From contig NZ_JQJK01000014.1 of assembly GCF_000745485.1 (NCBI RefSeq), positions 62,001 through 126,000 of the forward strand: a stretch of DNA of 64,000 bases, in the 5' to 3' direction. Position numbers and translations under genes: made by a program. The first letter of the stretch is position 1. Each line of letters starts with the position of its first letter. The notes beneath the pieces are model-generated. The model was not told the origin of the DNA. It saw only the letters and a program-made list of their open reading frames with translations, and ran no database searches. The DNA comes from Methanobacterium veterum (GTDB taxonomy: Archaea; Methanobacteriota; Methanobacteria; Methanobacteriales; Methanobacteriaceae). This document shows, one piece after another, positions 8,813-17,540 of this stretch.

Positions 8813-11200
8813 TTAACTAACAGCCCAGATCATCACGCCGTATGGATCTATTATTTTACCCTCTTTATGTAAAAGCTTGAATTTACTTAAAGCTGCACCC
8901 TTTGTAAGATATAATCTTGTAAACATGGAATCTTCAAGTTCTTTATTTAACATAACAGCAAGATAAATATTATTTTCTTTTACTAAGATTATACTAAATG
9001 AGCTAGAATTAGAAACGATCTTATTCATTGAGACATTACCGTTTTGAACCATAATTAACTTATGAGGCTCCAGTATGTGTATCTGGTTATTTTGCTCATA
9101 TTGAAAGCCTGCAACTACTTTTGATCCGTTTATCTGTGCAACAATACCGTTTTGAGCTGAAATTACTGTTGTGCCATTAACCTGCCTGGAAGCCGCTTGT
9201 TGAGCAGAATAACTGTAGCCTTTTCCTGTGTTATTTTGGAAGTTCCAGCTCCCAAAGTAGGACCACCAGTATGATTTTGAAAGGAGGTACATGTTATTTA
9301 ATAACAGGACATGTGGTGATGGTTTAGCTGGATGAGTGTATTTTAGCACATTTTGGGCTTGATCAGGAGTTAAGTTATAATCTTTTGTGAGTATATCTTG
9401 GGCAGCCGGTTTATCAGCAGGTAAAATTTTATCCAGTATTTCAACACTTTTACCTGTATTTCCTGTATAATTTTCAAGGGTTAAATAGCCATCATCACCA
9501 CTTGAAGTCAGCATTCTGAGTATTCCTGCAGATAAATTCTCATTATTTGTTAGCAGTGCCTTTCCAACCCAGTAGGCACGAGGTGTGTTTTGAGACCCCC
9601 CATCAAAGGTAACAGGCCTATCTGCCACTGCAGTAAAAAAGTGGCCGAAGTCCCACCATGAAGTTATAACTGTATTTTGGGGTGTGTTACCTTTAATCCA
9701 CGTTAGTGAATTGTACATTGAATCATCAACATTGGGATATATTGAATTTGAAAATATATATGCTGAAGATAGGGGAGCATATGCTACAAGTGCAATTAAT
9801 ATCAGGGCGGCTATTGTACAGTACCTCTTATTTTGAATATTTTTTGCAAAATAAGGCGTCATTAATCCTACAAACACTCCTGCACCTAATGTTATTGGTA
9901 TTGAGAATTGTTCAATGAATCTTGACCCCTGTGTTAAAGCAAAACCCATGATCAAAATCCAGATTGTAAACAAAATTGCATATAATAAATAATTCTTTTT
10001 ATTTTTAATTAAATGGGGATTTACTGTATTCTTTTTCTCTGTACTATTTTCGTTTATTTTTATTTTTTTCTGGGTATTTCTTTTATTTTTAGGGATGTTT
10101 TCCACTTTTTTAGCTTTCTCTGGTTTTAATTTCCATATAAGCCATGGAATGCTTAAAATGCCGAATATGAATGGTATGATACCGCCTAATTTTCCTAGAA
10201 TTTCTGTAATGGTTGGTATTTTAAGTTCATCCACGGATACGTATACGTTTGGATAACTGGTAATTTGGAGAGATGTATGTAGCTGTGAATTACCAGCAGA
10301 TCTTGTCAAAGTATCTATAAGTCCGGGAAGCCCAAAATAAACACTTAATAATGTAATGCTTAAAATTACAAACGTAATTAATGAAAAGAGTGCGGGCTGA
10401 CGCATAATATATTTGACTTTATCGAAATAGTAATTAAATGATTTAATGTTTTCCATTTCAAACATGTAATTTGAAATCAGGAGATATACAAAGGCTGTCC
10501 CAACTAGCAAATAGAAAATGTACCACCAACCTTCCCAGGCCATAGAATAAACAAGCAGAAAAACCGCTGATAATGATACATAGGCTGATCTGGTTTTAAT
10601 ATTACTTTCAGTGATACTTGCAGTAAAAAATCCTACAATTAAGATTGGAAAGAGCATGTTGAACATGTCAGTATCAAAGAATCCTGCAAATGTGTGGGTA
10701 AAATATGCTGGGACTGTACCAACTAAAATTCCTGCAGCTATCCCCCCATACTCATTGGTAAGTTTCCTTACAAATAGGTATGCTGGGACAACGGCTAATG
10801 ATGCTATAAATGGCGCTAACCAGATAGCAATCTCATTTAAAGGTGCATTTACGAATGAATTAACTAATTCATAAATAAATACTGTAATATAAACAATCAG
10901 CGGGGGATATGCTGCGGGCCTACCTGAAGGATAATAAGAGTGCAGGTCCCAGGGACTGCCTCCCAGTACTGTGTCACCTAGATAATTGTGATCGAGATAA
11001 TCGTATGTCATCCTGTAGTTGTAATATGAGTCCATTTCACTGAAATATGGAAGCCCATTTTGATCCTGGAAATTGGGCTTTACTTCTCCAGATACTCCAG
11101 GTAAATAAGCTGATTGTATTCTAAGGGAAAATGCAAGTATAAATACCAAAATTATAATTATTAAAGGCTTAAATTTGGATAAATTCCATCTTATATTCAT
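8813..11200 (-). CDS. aglB: oligosaccharyltransferase, STT3/AglB family
   Basis: 795 residues. The enzyme transfers a lipid-linked glycan to Asn-X-Ser/Thr sites of exported proteins. An N-terminal region with about a dozen membrane helices carries the acidic motif in YFSEMDSYYNYRMTYDY near residue 60 and FAGFFDTDMFN near residue 175; the signature WWDFGH is at about residue 514, followed by a soluble C-terminal domain. A lysine-rich insert around residues 390-420 (NKRNTQKKIKINENSTEKK) faces the cytoplasm and looks unusual in length. ATG follows AAGGGATAATAT. Candidate substrates in this window include the Asn/Thr-rich adhesin. Confidence 0.95.
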   Translation of the reverse strand: MNIRWNLSKFKPLIIIILVFILAFSLRIQSAYLPGVSGEVKPNFQDQNGLPYFSEMDSYYNYRMTYDYLDHNYLGDTVLGGSPWDLHSYYPSGRPAAYPPLIVYITVFIYELVNSFVNAPLNEIAIWLAPFIASLAVVPAYLFVRKLTNEYGGIAAGILVGTVPAYFTHTFAGFFDTDMFNMLFPILIVGFFTASITESNIKTRSAYVSLSAVFLLVYSMAWEGWWYIFYLLVGTAFVYLLISNYMFEMENIKSFNYYFDKVKYIMRQPALFSLITFVILSITLLSVYFGLPGLIDTLTRSAGNSQLHTSLQITSYPNVYVSVDELKIPTITEILGKLGGIIPFIFGILSIPWLIWKLKPEKAKKVENIPKNKRNTQKKIKINENSTEKKNTVNPHLIKNKKNYLLYAILFTIWILIMGFALTQGSRFIEQFSIPITLGAGVFVGLMTPYFAKNIQNKRYCTIAALILIALVAYAPLSSAYIFSNSIYPNVDDSMYNSLTWIKGNTPQNTVITSWWDFGHFFTAVADRPVTFDGGSQNTPRAYWVGKALLTNNENLSAGILRMLTSSGDDGYLTLENYTGNTGKSVEILDKILPADKPAAQDILTKDYNLTPDQAQNVLKYTHPAKPSPHVLLLNNMYLLSKSYWWSYFGSWNFQNNTGKGYSYSAQQAASRQVNGTTVISAQNGIVAQINGSKVVAGFQYEQNNQIHILEPHKLIMVQNGNVSMNKIVSNSSSFSIILVKENNIYLAVMLNKELEDSMFTRLYLTKGAALSKFKLLHKEGKIIDPYGVMIWAVS

Positions 11201-11471
11201 ATATTATCCCTTATTGTTCTATTACATATTATTTTAATAATTAATATTAATAATTTGCCCTAAAAATATTTAAATGTTTGCTTATAGCGTTACTGCTGTT
11301 AAAATTATCAATTAGGCAACCTAGACTAGTTCTAGGGTACAAAATCAAAGAAAGGTATCTAGATTAAAATTTAGCCAGTACTAAAATTTAGGGTGTAATA
11401 AAATCTCATTACATCTGCTGGTTAAAAACATTTGAAAAGACTTAAATACTTAAAAAAGACGATTAAGTTCT

Positions 11472-11627
11472 ATGAAAGTAGCAAACTTAATTGTATATTT
11501 ATGTGCGGTTGTAATGATAATTCTCGGAGTTTACAGCTTTGTTTACCTTAAAGATATTTATTCTGGAGTAATATGGCCTGTATTTGGTATAATTATTGCT
11601 ATTTTAGGTTACATAAGGCTCAAATAA
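11472..11627 (+). CDS. small two-helix membrane protein (51 aa)
   Basis: An ORF beginning MKVANLIVYLCAVVMIILGV and ending IIAILGYIRLK. Two hydrophobic helices are separated by a YLKDIYSG loop. A TTAAATA box near 11448 is about 24 bases upstream of ATG, so the mRNA is probably leaderless. Coding frame is clean and ends in TAA with a following T-rich stretch. I know of no function; the layout resembles many short archaeal membrane proteins. Confidence 0.6.
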   Translation: MKVANLIVYLCAVVMIILGVYSFVYLKDIYSGVIWPVFGIIIAILGYIRLK

Positions 11628-11731
11628 AATCTTAAAAAAAATATTTTTTTTATTTTTGATTTGGAATAACTAGAAAAATATGATTTTATAGCACTGCTTT
11701 TTGTAATTTTCAATAAATTGAAATTTATTTA

Positions 11732-12634
11732 TTATCTGTAAGCATGAGGGTTATATACAAGTCTTCTAAATCCTAAAATTTTAAATACATGCCTTTTTAT
11801 AACGATTTCACGTTTTCCAAGGATGATTTTACGTATTAAGTCTCCAAGGCCCCCTCCAGTAAGAACATCCATAATATAATCTCCAAAATATGGATTTTTT
11901 ATGCCTAGTTTCTCCTCTAAAAAGATGTTTAGATTCTTTCTTCTTATAAATGCTATAACAAATAATGTAACGATAAATAAGGCTAATGCTCCTAAAAAAC
12001 TCCCAATTGAATATCCTATACTGGAAATACTGCCGTAGACTCCACCTAAAACGGCATAAGCAATTCCAAGTGCTACAGCAAATGAGTGATTTCCAATTTC
12101 GCCCATCATGATCTTTCCTTTATAATCAAGCGGGGCGTAGCCAATACACGCTGCCAGAACAACCAGAGGAATATAAATGGATAATCCCGCAGGCACTGCT
12201 AAAATAAGCGCAGGAATGCACATAATAATCACAGTAGAACATGCAGCTCCTGGCTGCATATCTGCAATATTTAAAGGCTGAATCATAAGTGCAATCAAGA
12301 TTGAAGCGGGTCCAACATAAAAAAATCCAATTACAGCTACAGCAAGCATCCCTATGCCTCTTGAAAGCTGACCTATCTCGAACGGCAGTCTTTTAGTTTT
12401 TTTCCTTCCAATTAAATCATCTAAAAATGCAAAAATCCCAATTAAAGCTACAAGATAACTGTAATTTAAAGGTAAAAATAACAATATAACTATGAATGGT
12501 GCAATTCCAACAGCACGAGGTGTTCCTCCCCTAACACTGGTATATAAACTACTGCCGCTTTTTTTAATTATCCAGCTAAACAGCAGTGTTAAAATAGCAG
12601 ATATTATGAATGCTAGAATGATCTCAGTATACAT
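11732..12634 (-). CDS. MraY-like glycosyl-phosphate transferase (GT4)
   Basis: 300 residues, about nine or ten membrane helices. It contains RGGTPRAVGI near residue 35, the aspartate pair in FAFLDDLIGRKK near residue 70, NIADMQPGAACS near 122, and YKGKIMMGEIGNHSFAVALG near 172, corresponding to the conserved loops of polyprenyl-phosphate phosphoglycosyl transferases (MraY/WecA). The likely reaction is transfer of a sugar phosphate from a nucleotide sugar to a polyprenyl phosphate at the cytoplasmic face, for pseudomurein or glycan assembly. ATG after ACAGGTGAACCA. Lies in an envelope neighbourhood with aglB and a MurG-like gene. Confidence 0.8.
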   Translation of the reverse strand: MYTEIILAFIISAILTLLFSWIIKKSGSSLYTSVRGGTPRAVGIAPFIVILLFLPLNYSYLVALIGIFAFLDDLIGRKKTKRLPFEIGQLSRGIGMLAVAVIGFFYVGPASILIALMIQPLNIADMQPGAACSTVIIMCIPALILAVPAGLSIYIPLVVLAACIGYAPLDYKGKIMMGEIGNHSFAVALGIAYAVLGGVYGSISSIGYSIGSFLGALALFIVTLFVIAFIRRKNLNIFLEEKLGIKNPYFGDYIMDVLTGGGLGDLIRKIILGKREIVIKRHVFKILGFRRLVYNPHAYR

Positions 12635-12759
12635 TGGTTCACCTGTATTAAAAATTAGGGATGGAGCTATATTAAATTTGTTAATGTTCTAATTTACGCA
12701 TATTTGTTTAATAAAAAACTATGGGCTTTGAATGCAAAAAATTTAAAGAAATTGTAAAT

Positions 12760-13458
12760 TTACAATTTGTCCAGTATATCAATAAACTGGCATGCATCAG
12801 AATATTTTTTTTCATATGAATCCTTTTTATAAGTCTCATACACTATAGCAGGAATTCCTTTGCGTGCTATGGGCTTTGTAACGTATGATGGACTTGATCC
12901 ACCTGGAGAATAAATTTCTAAAAATGACATATTTTTGGTGATACTGGTTAAGTAATTATGAGTTTCATTATCCTTAGAGATGGGATATATAAACCGGTTG
13001 TACCTGTAACCTACAGATTCTCCTAAATCTTCGTGTATATCTACAGCGATCTGGGGTTTGATTTTAATTACATCGGGGACTACAAATTTATTTGCCAGTA
13101 ACTGCCCGTTCATTCTACCTGTATCAAAATTCAGCGCGTTTTTTGTGACATGGATCCTGTAAAGGATATATTTTTTAGATAAATTTTTTGACTTGTCTTT
13201 TACTGCAGCTGCAGTAGCATTGTGAAATCCAGATTCACGGGGATGAACACCTGTAATTATTACTACAGTTTCATTGGAGCTCTGGTTTCCATAAATTTCT
13301 TTTTCCACATAACCATAACTTGTATTTCCTATAACCTCTCCAGTGGTCTTATTATCTGAGAAAATGTTAATAGATGCTTTATTCAAATCTAATCCTATAA
13401 GTAATGAGGCTAAAATGATAAATATGATAATTAGACTAATTCTGGTTATTTTTTTTAT
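12760..13458 (-). CDS. secreted M14/AstE-like zinc peptidase, start at ATA
   Basis: Zinc carboxypeptidase-like fold: VVIITGVHPRESGFHNA supplies the HxxE zinc ligands, VDIHEDLGE the third histidine, and AIVYETYKK a candidate catalytic glutamate. No usable ATG/GTG precedes the domain; the TTG at 13386 lacks a ribosome binding site and would remove the leader. The frame stays open upstream, and GGAGGAG plus a 5-base spacer leads to ATA at 13458, giving a perfect signal peptide (KKITRISLIIIFIILASLL). This yields 232 residues and export to the pseudoperiplasm. The function is probably peptide or amide hydrolysis. If ATA does not initiate, the gene is weakly expressed or dead. Confidence 0.7.
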   Translation of the reverse strand: MKKITRISLIIIFIILASLLIGLDLNKASINIFSDNKTTGEVIGNTSYGYVEKEIYGNQSSNETVVIITGVHPRESGFHNATAAAVKDKSKNLSKKYILYRIHVTKNALNFDTGRMNGQLLANKFVVPDVIKIKPQIAVDIHEDLGESVGYRYNRFIYPISKDNETHNYLTSITKNMSFLEIYSPGGSSPSYVTKPIARKGIPAIVYETYKKDSYEKKYSDACQFIDILDKL

Positions 13459-13515
13459 TAATACTCCTCCAAAATGTTAAAGTGTTTCCTTTATTCGATA
13501 TATCTTAAAAACTTT

Positions 13516-13664
13516 GCTCATGTCGGGAGTATTGTGCAAATAGTACTATTAAGTTAAGTATGTAATTTTTGATTAAATAAATGGAATTTTTTAAAACAAG
13601 TTCAATTTAAATTACCAGTTAACATGTTAATGAAGTAGAAACCATGCAAATGATAATAGACATG
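13516..13664 (+). mobile_element. MITE-like repeat, copy 1 (right end interrupted)
   Basis: About 149 bases, roughly 85 percent identical by eye to 32748-32895. Both begin GCTCATGTCGGGAGTATTGT and share GTAATTTTTGATTAAATAAA and AACATGTTAATGAAGTA. Copy 2 has perfect 11-bp terminal inverted repeats; in this copy the right terminus stops at ACATG and runs into the palindrome cluster. A possible remainder of the right terminus (ATGAGTG) reappears at 14351, just behind the cluster. No coding capacity. Confidence 0.65.
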
Positions 13665-13688
13665 TAAAAATCTCTCAAGCCGAAGCCT

Positions 13689-14321
13689 GTGAAAATTGAA
13701 AATTTTCACATGTAGCAAAATCTACGATTTTGCTAACATTTTTCTCCAGCTTCGATTTGACGCCGTAGGAAACCCTCGTAGGATTTCAGGGCAGCAAATC
13801 AAAGCTGACAAATCTTTCGATTTGTCGCGTCAAAATTGCAAATTTTGACAGCTGTAAAAATGTTATGCATGCGAAAATCTTTCAAAATTCTACGAATTTT
13901 AGAAAATACAAGGTATTTTCTAACCTTTGGAAATCTGTCAAATCTTTGATTTGACGCCACAAAAATCAAAGATTTTTGTAGGCTTCGATTTCCAATGCTC
14001 AAACGCTTTGCGTTTGACAGTCCCAAAAATCTACGATTTTTGAGGATTTTGAATGCACAAAACCAAAGTTAGAAAAATGCAAAGCATTTTTCTACATAAA
14101 AAATTGGAGATTTTTTAAGGTTTTGTAAGCTTTGATTTTCACGGTGTCAAATTTTCAATTTTGACAACATTTTTTACGCATAAAAAATCAGAGATTTTTT
14201 AATGATTTTGTTATATTTCCTAGGCCCCGAACATGAAACATGCAAAAATCTATGATTTTTGCTGCATCAAACATAATATGTTTGACAGTGTTCGAGGGCA
14301 TCGAAAATCTATGATTTTCGA
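13689..14321. repeat. palindrome cluster A (about 17 short hairpins)
   Basis: Within 630 bases there are about seventeen near-perfect inverted repeats with 7-10 bp stems and nearly always a 3-base centre, e.g. AGCAAAATC-TAC-GATTTTGCT (13712 region), GTCAAATC-TTT-GATTTGAC, AGAAAATAC-AAG-GTATTTTCT, TCGAAAATC-TAT-GATTTTCGA at 14301-14321. Several are nested: TTGGAAATC (13927) pairs with GATTTCCAA (13987) around two hairpins; CAAAACC (14058) with GGTTTTG (14119) around two more; CCCGAACA (14226) with TGTTCGAGGG (14289). Stems differ in sequence, so this is neither a CRISPR nor a simple tandem repeat. No real ORF. Confidence 0.85.
13804..13854. repeat. double-hairpin unit related to the DUF2795 insertion
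   Basis: GCTG (13804) and CAGC close a structure holding two hairpins: GACAAATC-TTTC-GATTTGTC, linker GC, and GTCAAAATT-GCA-AATTTTGAC. The same order, the same linker GC and the same closing CTGAC/GACAG are found in the 50-base insertion at 22403-22452, although the inner stems differ. This suggests a family of about 50 bp with conserved ends and variable hairpin cores. Confidence 0.65.
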
Positions 14322-14441
14322 ATGCTTTGTTTTCGAAGGTTTTTGTGAATATGAGTGAAAAACTTTACTTTTGAATGATAAGATGGCCTGAAATGTTAAT
14401 TTAATTTCAAATAAAACAAAAAAAGTTTATTATATTAATAT

Positions 14442-15503
14442 TTACCTCAAACTATACCTTAAAATAGCCGCAATTCCACCTAATGCCTTCAGCTGTTTTC
14501 CGCCTTCATGTTCACTGCTTACTACAGTTACTTTGCCGCCGGTGCTTTCTGTAAGGTTCATAATACTTTCAGTATCTTCTTCACGCACCATTTCATCTAA
14601 AACAAGTAGCCTTTTTACTGCACCTGCATTAGCTGCATTTGTAACCTCATTTTTTCCATATGCCGCTAAATTAGATGATTTTCCAATTTCTTCCAGGACT
14701 TTTCCCATTAATCTCATTTCATGAGCTATTCGACCCTCAGTAGCCATTTGCTCGATTGTACCTTTTTTAAGGACCTCTCTTATTCCAACTCGTCCTCCAG
14801 TACCTGTATTTTCTACTGTAGCAATTTTGGCAAGTTCTGGATATTTCTGGCTTAAATAATCGTAAAAGTCACCTTTTCCAAATCCAGGCCCAGCAACAAC
14901 TATGCCCTGAATATCTTCAAACCCAAGTAAAGTTTTCGCGACTTCATCAAAGAAATCAGTTATATTTTTCCCCCTATTTTTGGAGATAACTCTTTTTCCA
15001 GATATTCCTCCTATTATGGGCCCGTAGTATTCTATTCCATACTGCCTGATGATCCCAAGATCTGCAACATCTTCTTCAATGGCCACTATAATCGCTGATG
15101 GCTTTTTAGATGAGTCAACAGCATCTTTCAGCCTTTTTAGAACCCATCTTGACCACTTTTCCTTTGTTATCCTAACTGAATATTTAAGTTTCAAATCAAG
15201 TGTATGGTGAGTTCCAAGTGGAACCAGATCTTCAGGGCCCTGTTCTATTATTCCTGTTGCCCTTAATTTCCCGGTGTATTTATGAAAATTTATACTTTCT
15301 ACCCTTATACCTATAAAAAATGTTTTTTTAATACCTCTATCACTTCTTAAACGTTCCCCTGTTGTATCCTGTATCCTTCGGGTAGTTTTAGATGATATTA
15401 AATCTCCTGGCTCTATAATATGTGATAAATGCCAGAGATCGTCTAATGTTTCAGGAATAATTTCAATTACTCCTCTTTTTGTATCTTGATGAACAATACG
15501 CAT
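14442..15503 (-). CDS. pelA: mRNA surveillance protein pelota
   Basis: 353 residues from ATG at 15503 (site AATGGTGTGAAA; the GTG at 15509 is two codons earlier). An eRF1-like protein that with aEF1A/ABCE1 rescues stalled ribosomes. N-terminal Sm-like domain (TKRGVIEIIPETLDDLWHLS, LISSKTTRRIQDTTGERLRSD), central domain with VVAGPGFGKGDFYDYL near residue 205, and C-terminal domain ending EGGKQLKALGGIAAILRY, all diagnostic. Length is usual for archaeal pelota, and it lacks the GGQ motif of eRF1 as expected. Confidence 0.95.
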   Translation of the reverse strand: MRIVHQDTKRGVIEIIPETLDDLWHLSHIIEPGDLISSKTTRRIQDTTGERLRSDRGIKKTFFIGIRVESINFHKYTGKLRATGIIEQGPEDLVPLGTHHTLDLKLKYSVRITKEKWSRWVLKRLKDAVDSSKKPSAIIVAIEEDVADLGIIRQYGIEYYGPIIGGISGKRVISKNRGKNITDFFDEVAKTLLGFEDIQGIVVAGPGFGKGDFYDYLSQKYPELAKIATVENTGTGGRVGIREVLKKGTIEQMATEGRIAHEMRLMGKVLEEIGKSSNLAAYGKNEVTNAANAGAVKRLLVLDEMVREEDTESIMNLTESTGGKVTVVSSEHEGGKQLKALGGIAAILRYSLR

Positions 15504-15956
15504 TTTCACACCATTTAAACTGTTATTTTAAGAATTAACCTTAATAAAATTAACTTTTTGAAAATTCTCTTCTTTAAATTATTTATCTCTTAAATTAAAT
15601 ATTATTTTAAATTTTTAATTTAAAACGATTTTTTTCTTTATAATCTCTTTTATTTCTATTATTTAATTTTAAAAGAAAAATAAATTTGGATTTTGTTATT
15701 ATGGATTATGTTCTCTATTTTTATAGATCTTTTTTTAAGTTAATTTGGGTAAAAATTGAAAAATTAACCCGCAGAAATGGGTAAATCAATTATTTAATTG
15801 TAAAAATTATAATTCTTGATAATCCAATGTTTTTACTTGGAAATCATTTAAATAGCATATTTTAAAATTATATAATAATTATAATAGTATATTTATGAAT
15901 ATATGTAAGCTGTGCTGTGTATAAATAGCTATATAAACTATATTTGGAGGTATTAA
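15504..15956. other. intergenic region, A/T-rich
   Basis: No ORF or stable hairpin is visible. It separates divergent pelA and the gene at 15957 and should contain both promoters; TATA-like stretches (TATTTAATT near 15600, TATATAAAC near 15930) are present but cannot be singled out in this composition. Confidence 0.45.
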
Positions 15957-16277
15957 ATGAGTACAGAGTTAGAAAATAAAATAAAAGAAGCATTAAAAGA
16001 TGTTAAACCATGGCAAAGAGTACCAACTAATGTTGAAGGAGTATTTCTGGTTAAAACACCTGCAAATGATAATAGGGAAACAATAATGGTAGAAATCAAT
16101 CCATTAAATGAGAGAGGTACCTCCATGAAAAGAAAAGGCCTATTTTTAAAAAGCACCTCTGAGTTTGAAGGTTTTGGAAGTGTTTTTAAAAATGATAGAG
16201 TCCTGGACCTTTTGGACGCTATTGAAGGTATAGCTGGAGGAGCTAAGAAAAAAGAGATTAGGGCTATTGAAATATAA
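15957..16277 (+). CDS. conserved hypothetical protein, 106 aa
   Basis: Not recognised. A compact alpha/beta protein beginning MSTELENKIKEALKDVKPWQ, with a beta-rich middle (VEGVFLVKTPANDNRETIMV, MKRKGLFLKSTSEFEGFGSV) and a C-terminal helix (LLDAIEGIAGGAKKKEIRAI). No signal, membrane segment or metal motif. The excellent site TTGGAGGTATTAAATG fixes the start and implies efficient translation. Monocistronic. Confidence 0.75.
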   Translation: MSTELENKIKEALKDVKPWQRVPTNVEGVFLVKTPANDNRETIMVEINPLNERGTSMKRKGLFLKSTSEFEGFGSVFKNDRVLDLLDAIEGIAGGAKKKEIRAIEI

Positions 16278-16331
16278 TTATAATTTAAATTCAACTTTTT
16301 ATTTTTATATTCAACTTTTAATTTACAATTT

Positions 16332-16466
16332 TAAGTCGCTAATGTCCAACGTGCATGAATTATACTTATTATGGGTTATTAAAAACATGTAATTCTGGAT
16401 ATTCTGCAGGGAATATAAATTACATTATTTTGCACAACCTCACGGGCATGCGTTTTGGTTATAATT
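16332..16466 (-). mobile_element. possible decayed MITE-like copy
   Basis: Read on the plus strand this stretch resembles the reverse complement of the repeat at 32745-32901: it starts near CGCTAATGTCC, contains TTATACTTATTATGGGTTAT and AAATTACATTATTTTGCACA, and ends CTCACGGGCATGCG, compared with CTCCCGACATGAGCG at the intact terminus. Similarity is by eye and includes gaps. Confidence 0.35.
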
Positions 16467-16565
16467 TATCATAAAATAACAAATTTAATTGAATTTAATG
16501 GATTATAACATAATTGAAAGATTGTAGATATAATTTGTCTTGGATTTCAACTATTTAAGTAGATT

Positions 16566-17009
16566 TTAGTTTCTTGTTGCTCTAACAAAGCCCTGAAATT
16601 TAGTTAATGATTTATTGGTATTTCCCACCCTTTTTGTTCTATGATTTGAAAGAGACATTTTAATATGATTATTCAATTCACTTTTCTTGAATGGTTTAAC
16701 TAAATATTCATAGGGCTCTATTATGGGAACATACTTTGCCACTTCACTGTAAGAATATGCTGTCAAGTAAATTATGGGGATATCTAATTTATCTTTTATC
16801 TGCTTTGCAGCTTCTATACCATTCATTTTCCCTTTTAAAATTATATCCATTAATATTAAGTCTGGTTTTAACTGGTTAGCACATTTGACCGCATCTTCGC
16901 CGGTGCTAACACTGTCCACTATGACATACTCTAGATCTAGCAATTTTTGTTCTAGAGCCATTGCAACGATGATTTCGTCCTCAACTATCAGAATTTTTTC
17001 ATCTGACAC
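16566..17009 (-). CDS. orphan CheY-like response regulator
   Basis: 147 residues, essentially one receiver domain: acidic pair in ILIVEDEIIVAMALE, phosphoacceptor Asp55 in LILMDIILKGKMNGIEAA, threonine in IIYLTAY and lysine in YLVKPFKKSEL. A 25-residue basic tail without recognisable output domain follows. This is the usual methanogen single-receiver type, thought to signal through protein contacts. Start GTG at 17009 after AGGAGGCATTTA. No kinase gene is adjacent; it is related to the receivers at 44484 and 46016. Confidence 0.9.
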   Translation of the reverse strand: MSDEKILIVEDEIIVAMALEQKLLDLEYVIVDSVSTGEDAVKCANQLKPDLILMDIILKGKMNGIEAAKQIKDKLDIPIIYLTAYSYSEVAKYVPIIEPYEYLVKPFKKSELNNHIKMSLSNHRTKRVGNTNKSLTKFQGFVRATRN

Positions 17010-17540
17010 TAAATGCCTCCTATAATCTAAGTTTTAGTACAATTTAAATCTTTTAATATTTGCTGCTGCGTAATGTATTTCTACCTTATTTACAGGTCTA
17101 AATCTTGTAAAATTTCATTAATCATAAATCTGGGGATAAACTGATTTTGCATTATAGTAAAAACAAAATCAACTAAAAATAAGAGATGTTGTTACTGTAT
17201 TATTAAAGAATATATGTGGTCTTTTAACATTATCTAAAATTTCATTTTGATTTATATTAATTATTATTTTACTATTAAAATATAATTTGGAAATAAGTCT
17301 TTATACACCTTTATTTTTTAACATGATGCTTTTTAAGTTATTTTCACAGGTTATTATATATTGGGCATGTTCTTTGTGGGATATATCACACAGAAATTAG
17401 GGAATAATCCTAAATAAAAGATCTGTAAGAATTAATCCCAAAATTTTCACTAATTTAACTATTTTTTTATATAAGATAAGCATAAAAAAGAGTATAAAAT
17501 AAATCTGATTATATTAAAAAAATGAATTGGAGATTTTTTC
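17010..17540. other. intergenic region between divergent genes
   Basis: A/T-rich, no ORF. A TATA-like TTTATATAAGATAA near 17466 precedes tyrA by about 75 bases and is the best promoter candidate. Nothing else was seen. Confidence 0.5.

Noticed and set aside
13804..13854. integron attC-like site
   Set aside because: Two separate triloop hairpins without R/L box pairs or integrase; inner stems are perfect, unlike attC.
13799..14026. 75-codon ORF on the minus strand
   Set aside because: It consists wholly of the palindrome cluster; residues mirror the inverted repeats and no ribosome site is present.
13689..14321. CRISPR array
   Set aside because: Hairpin stems are all different, spacers are irregular, and no cas gene is near.
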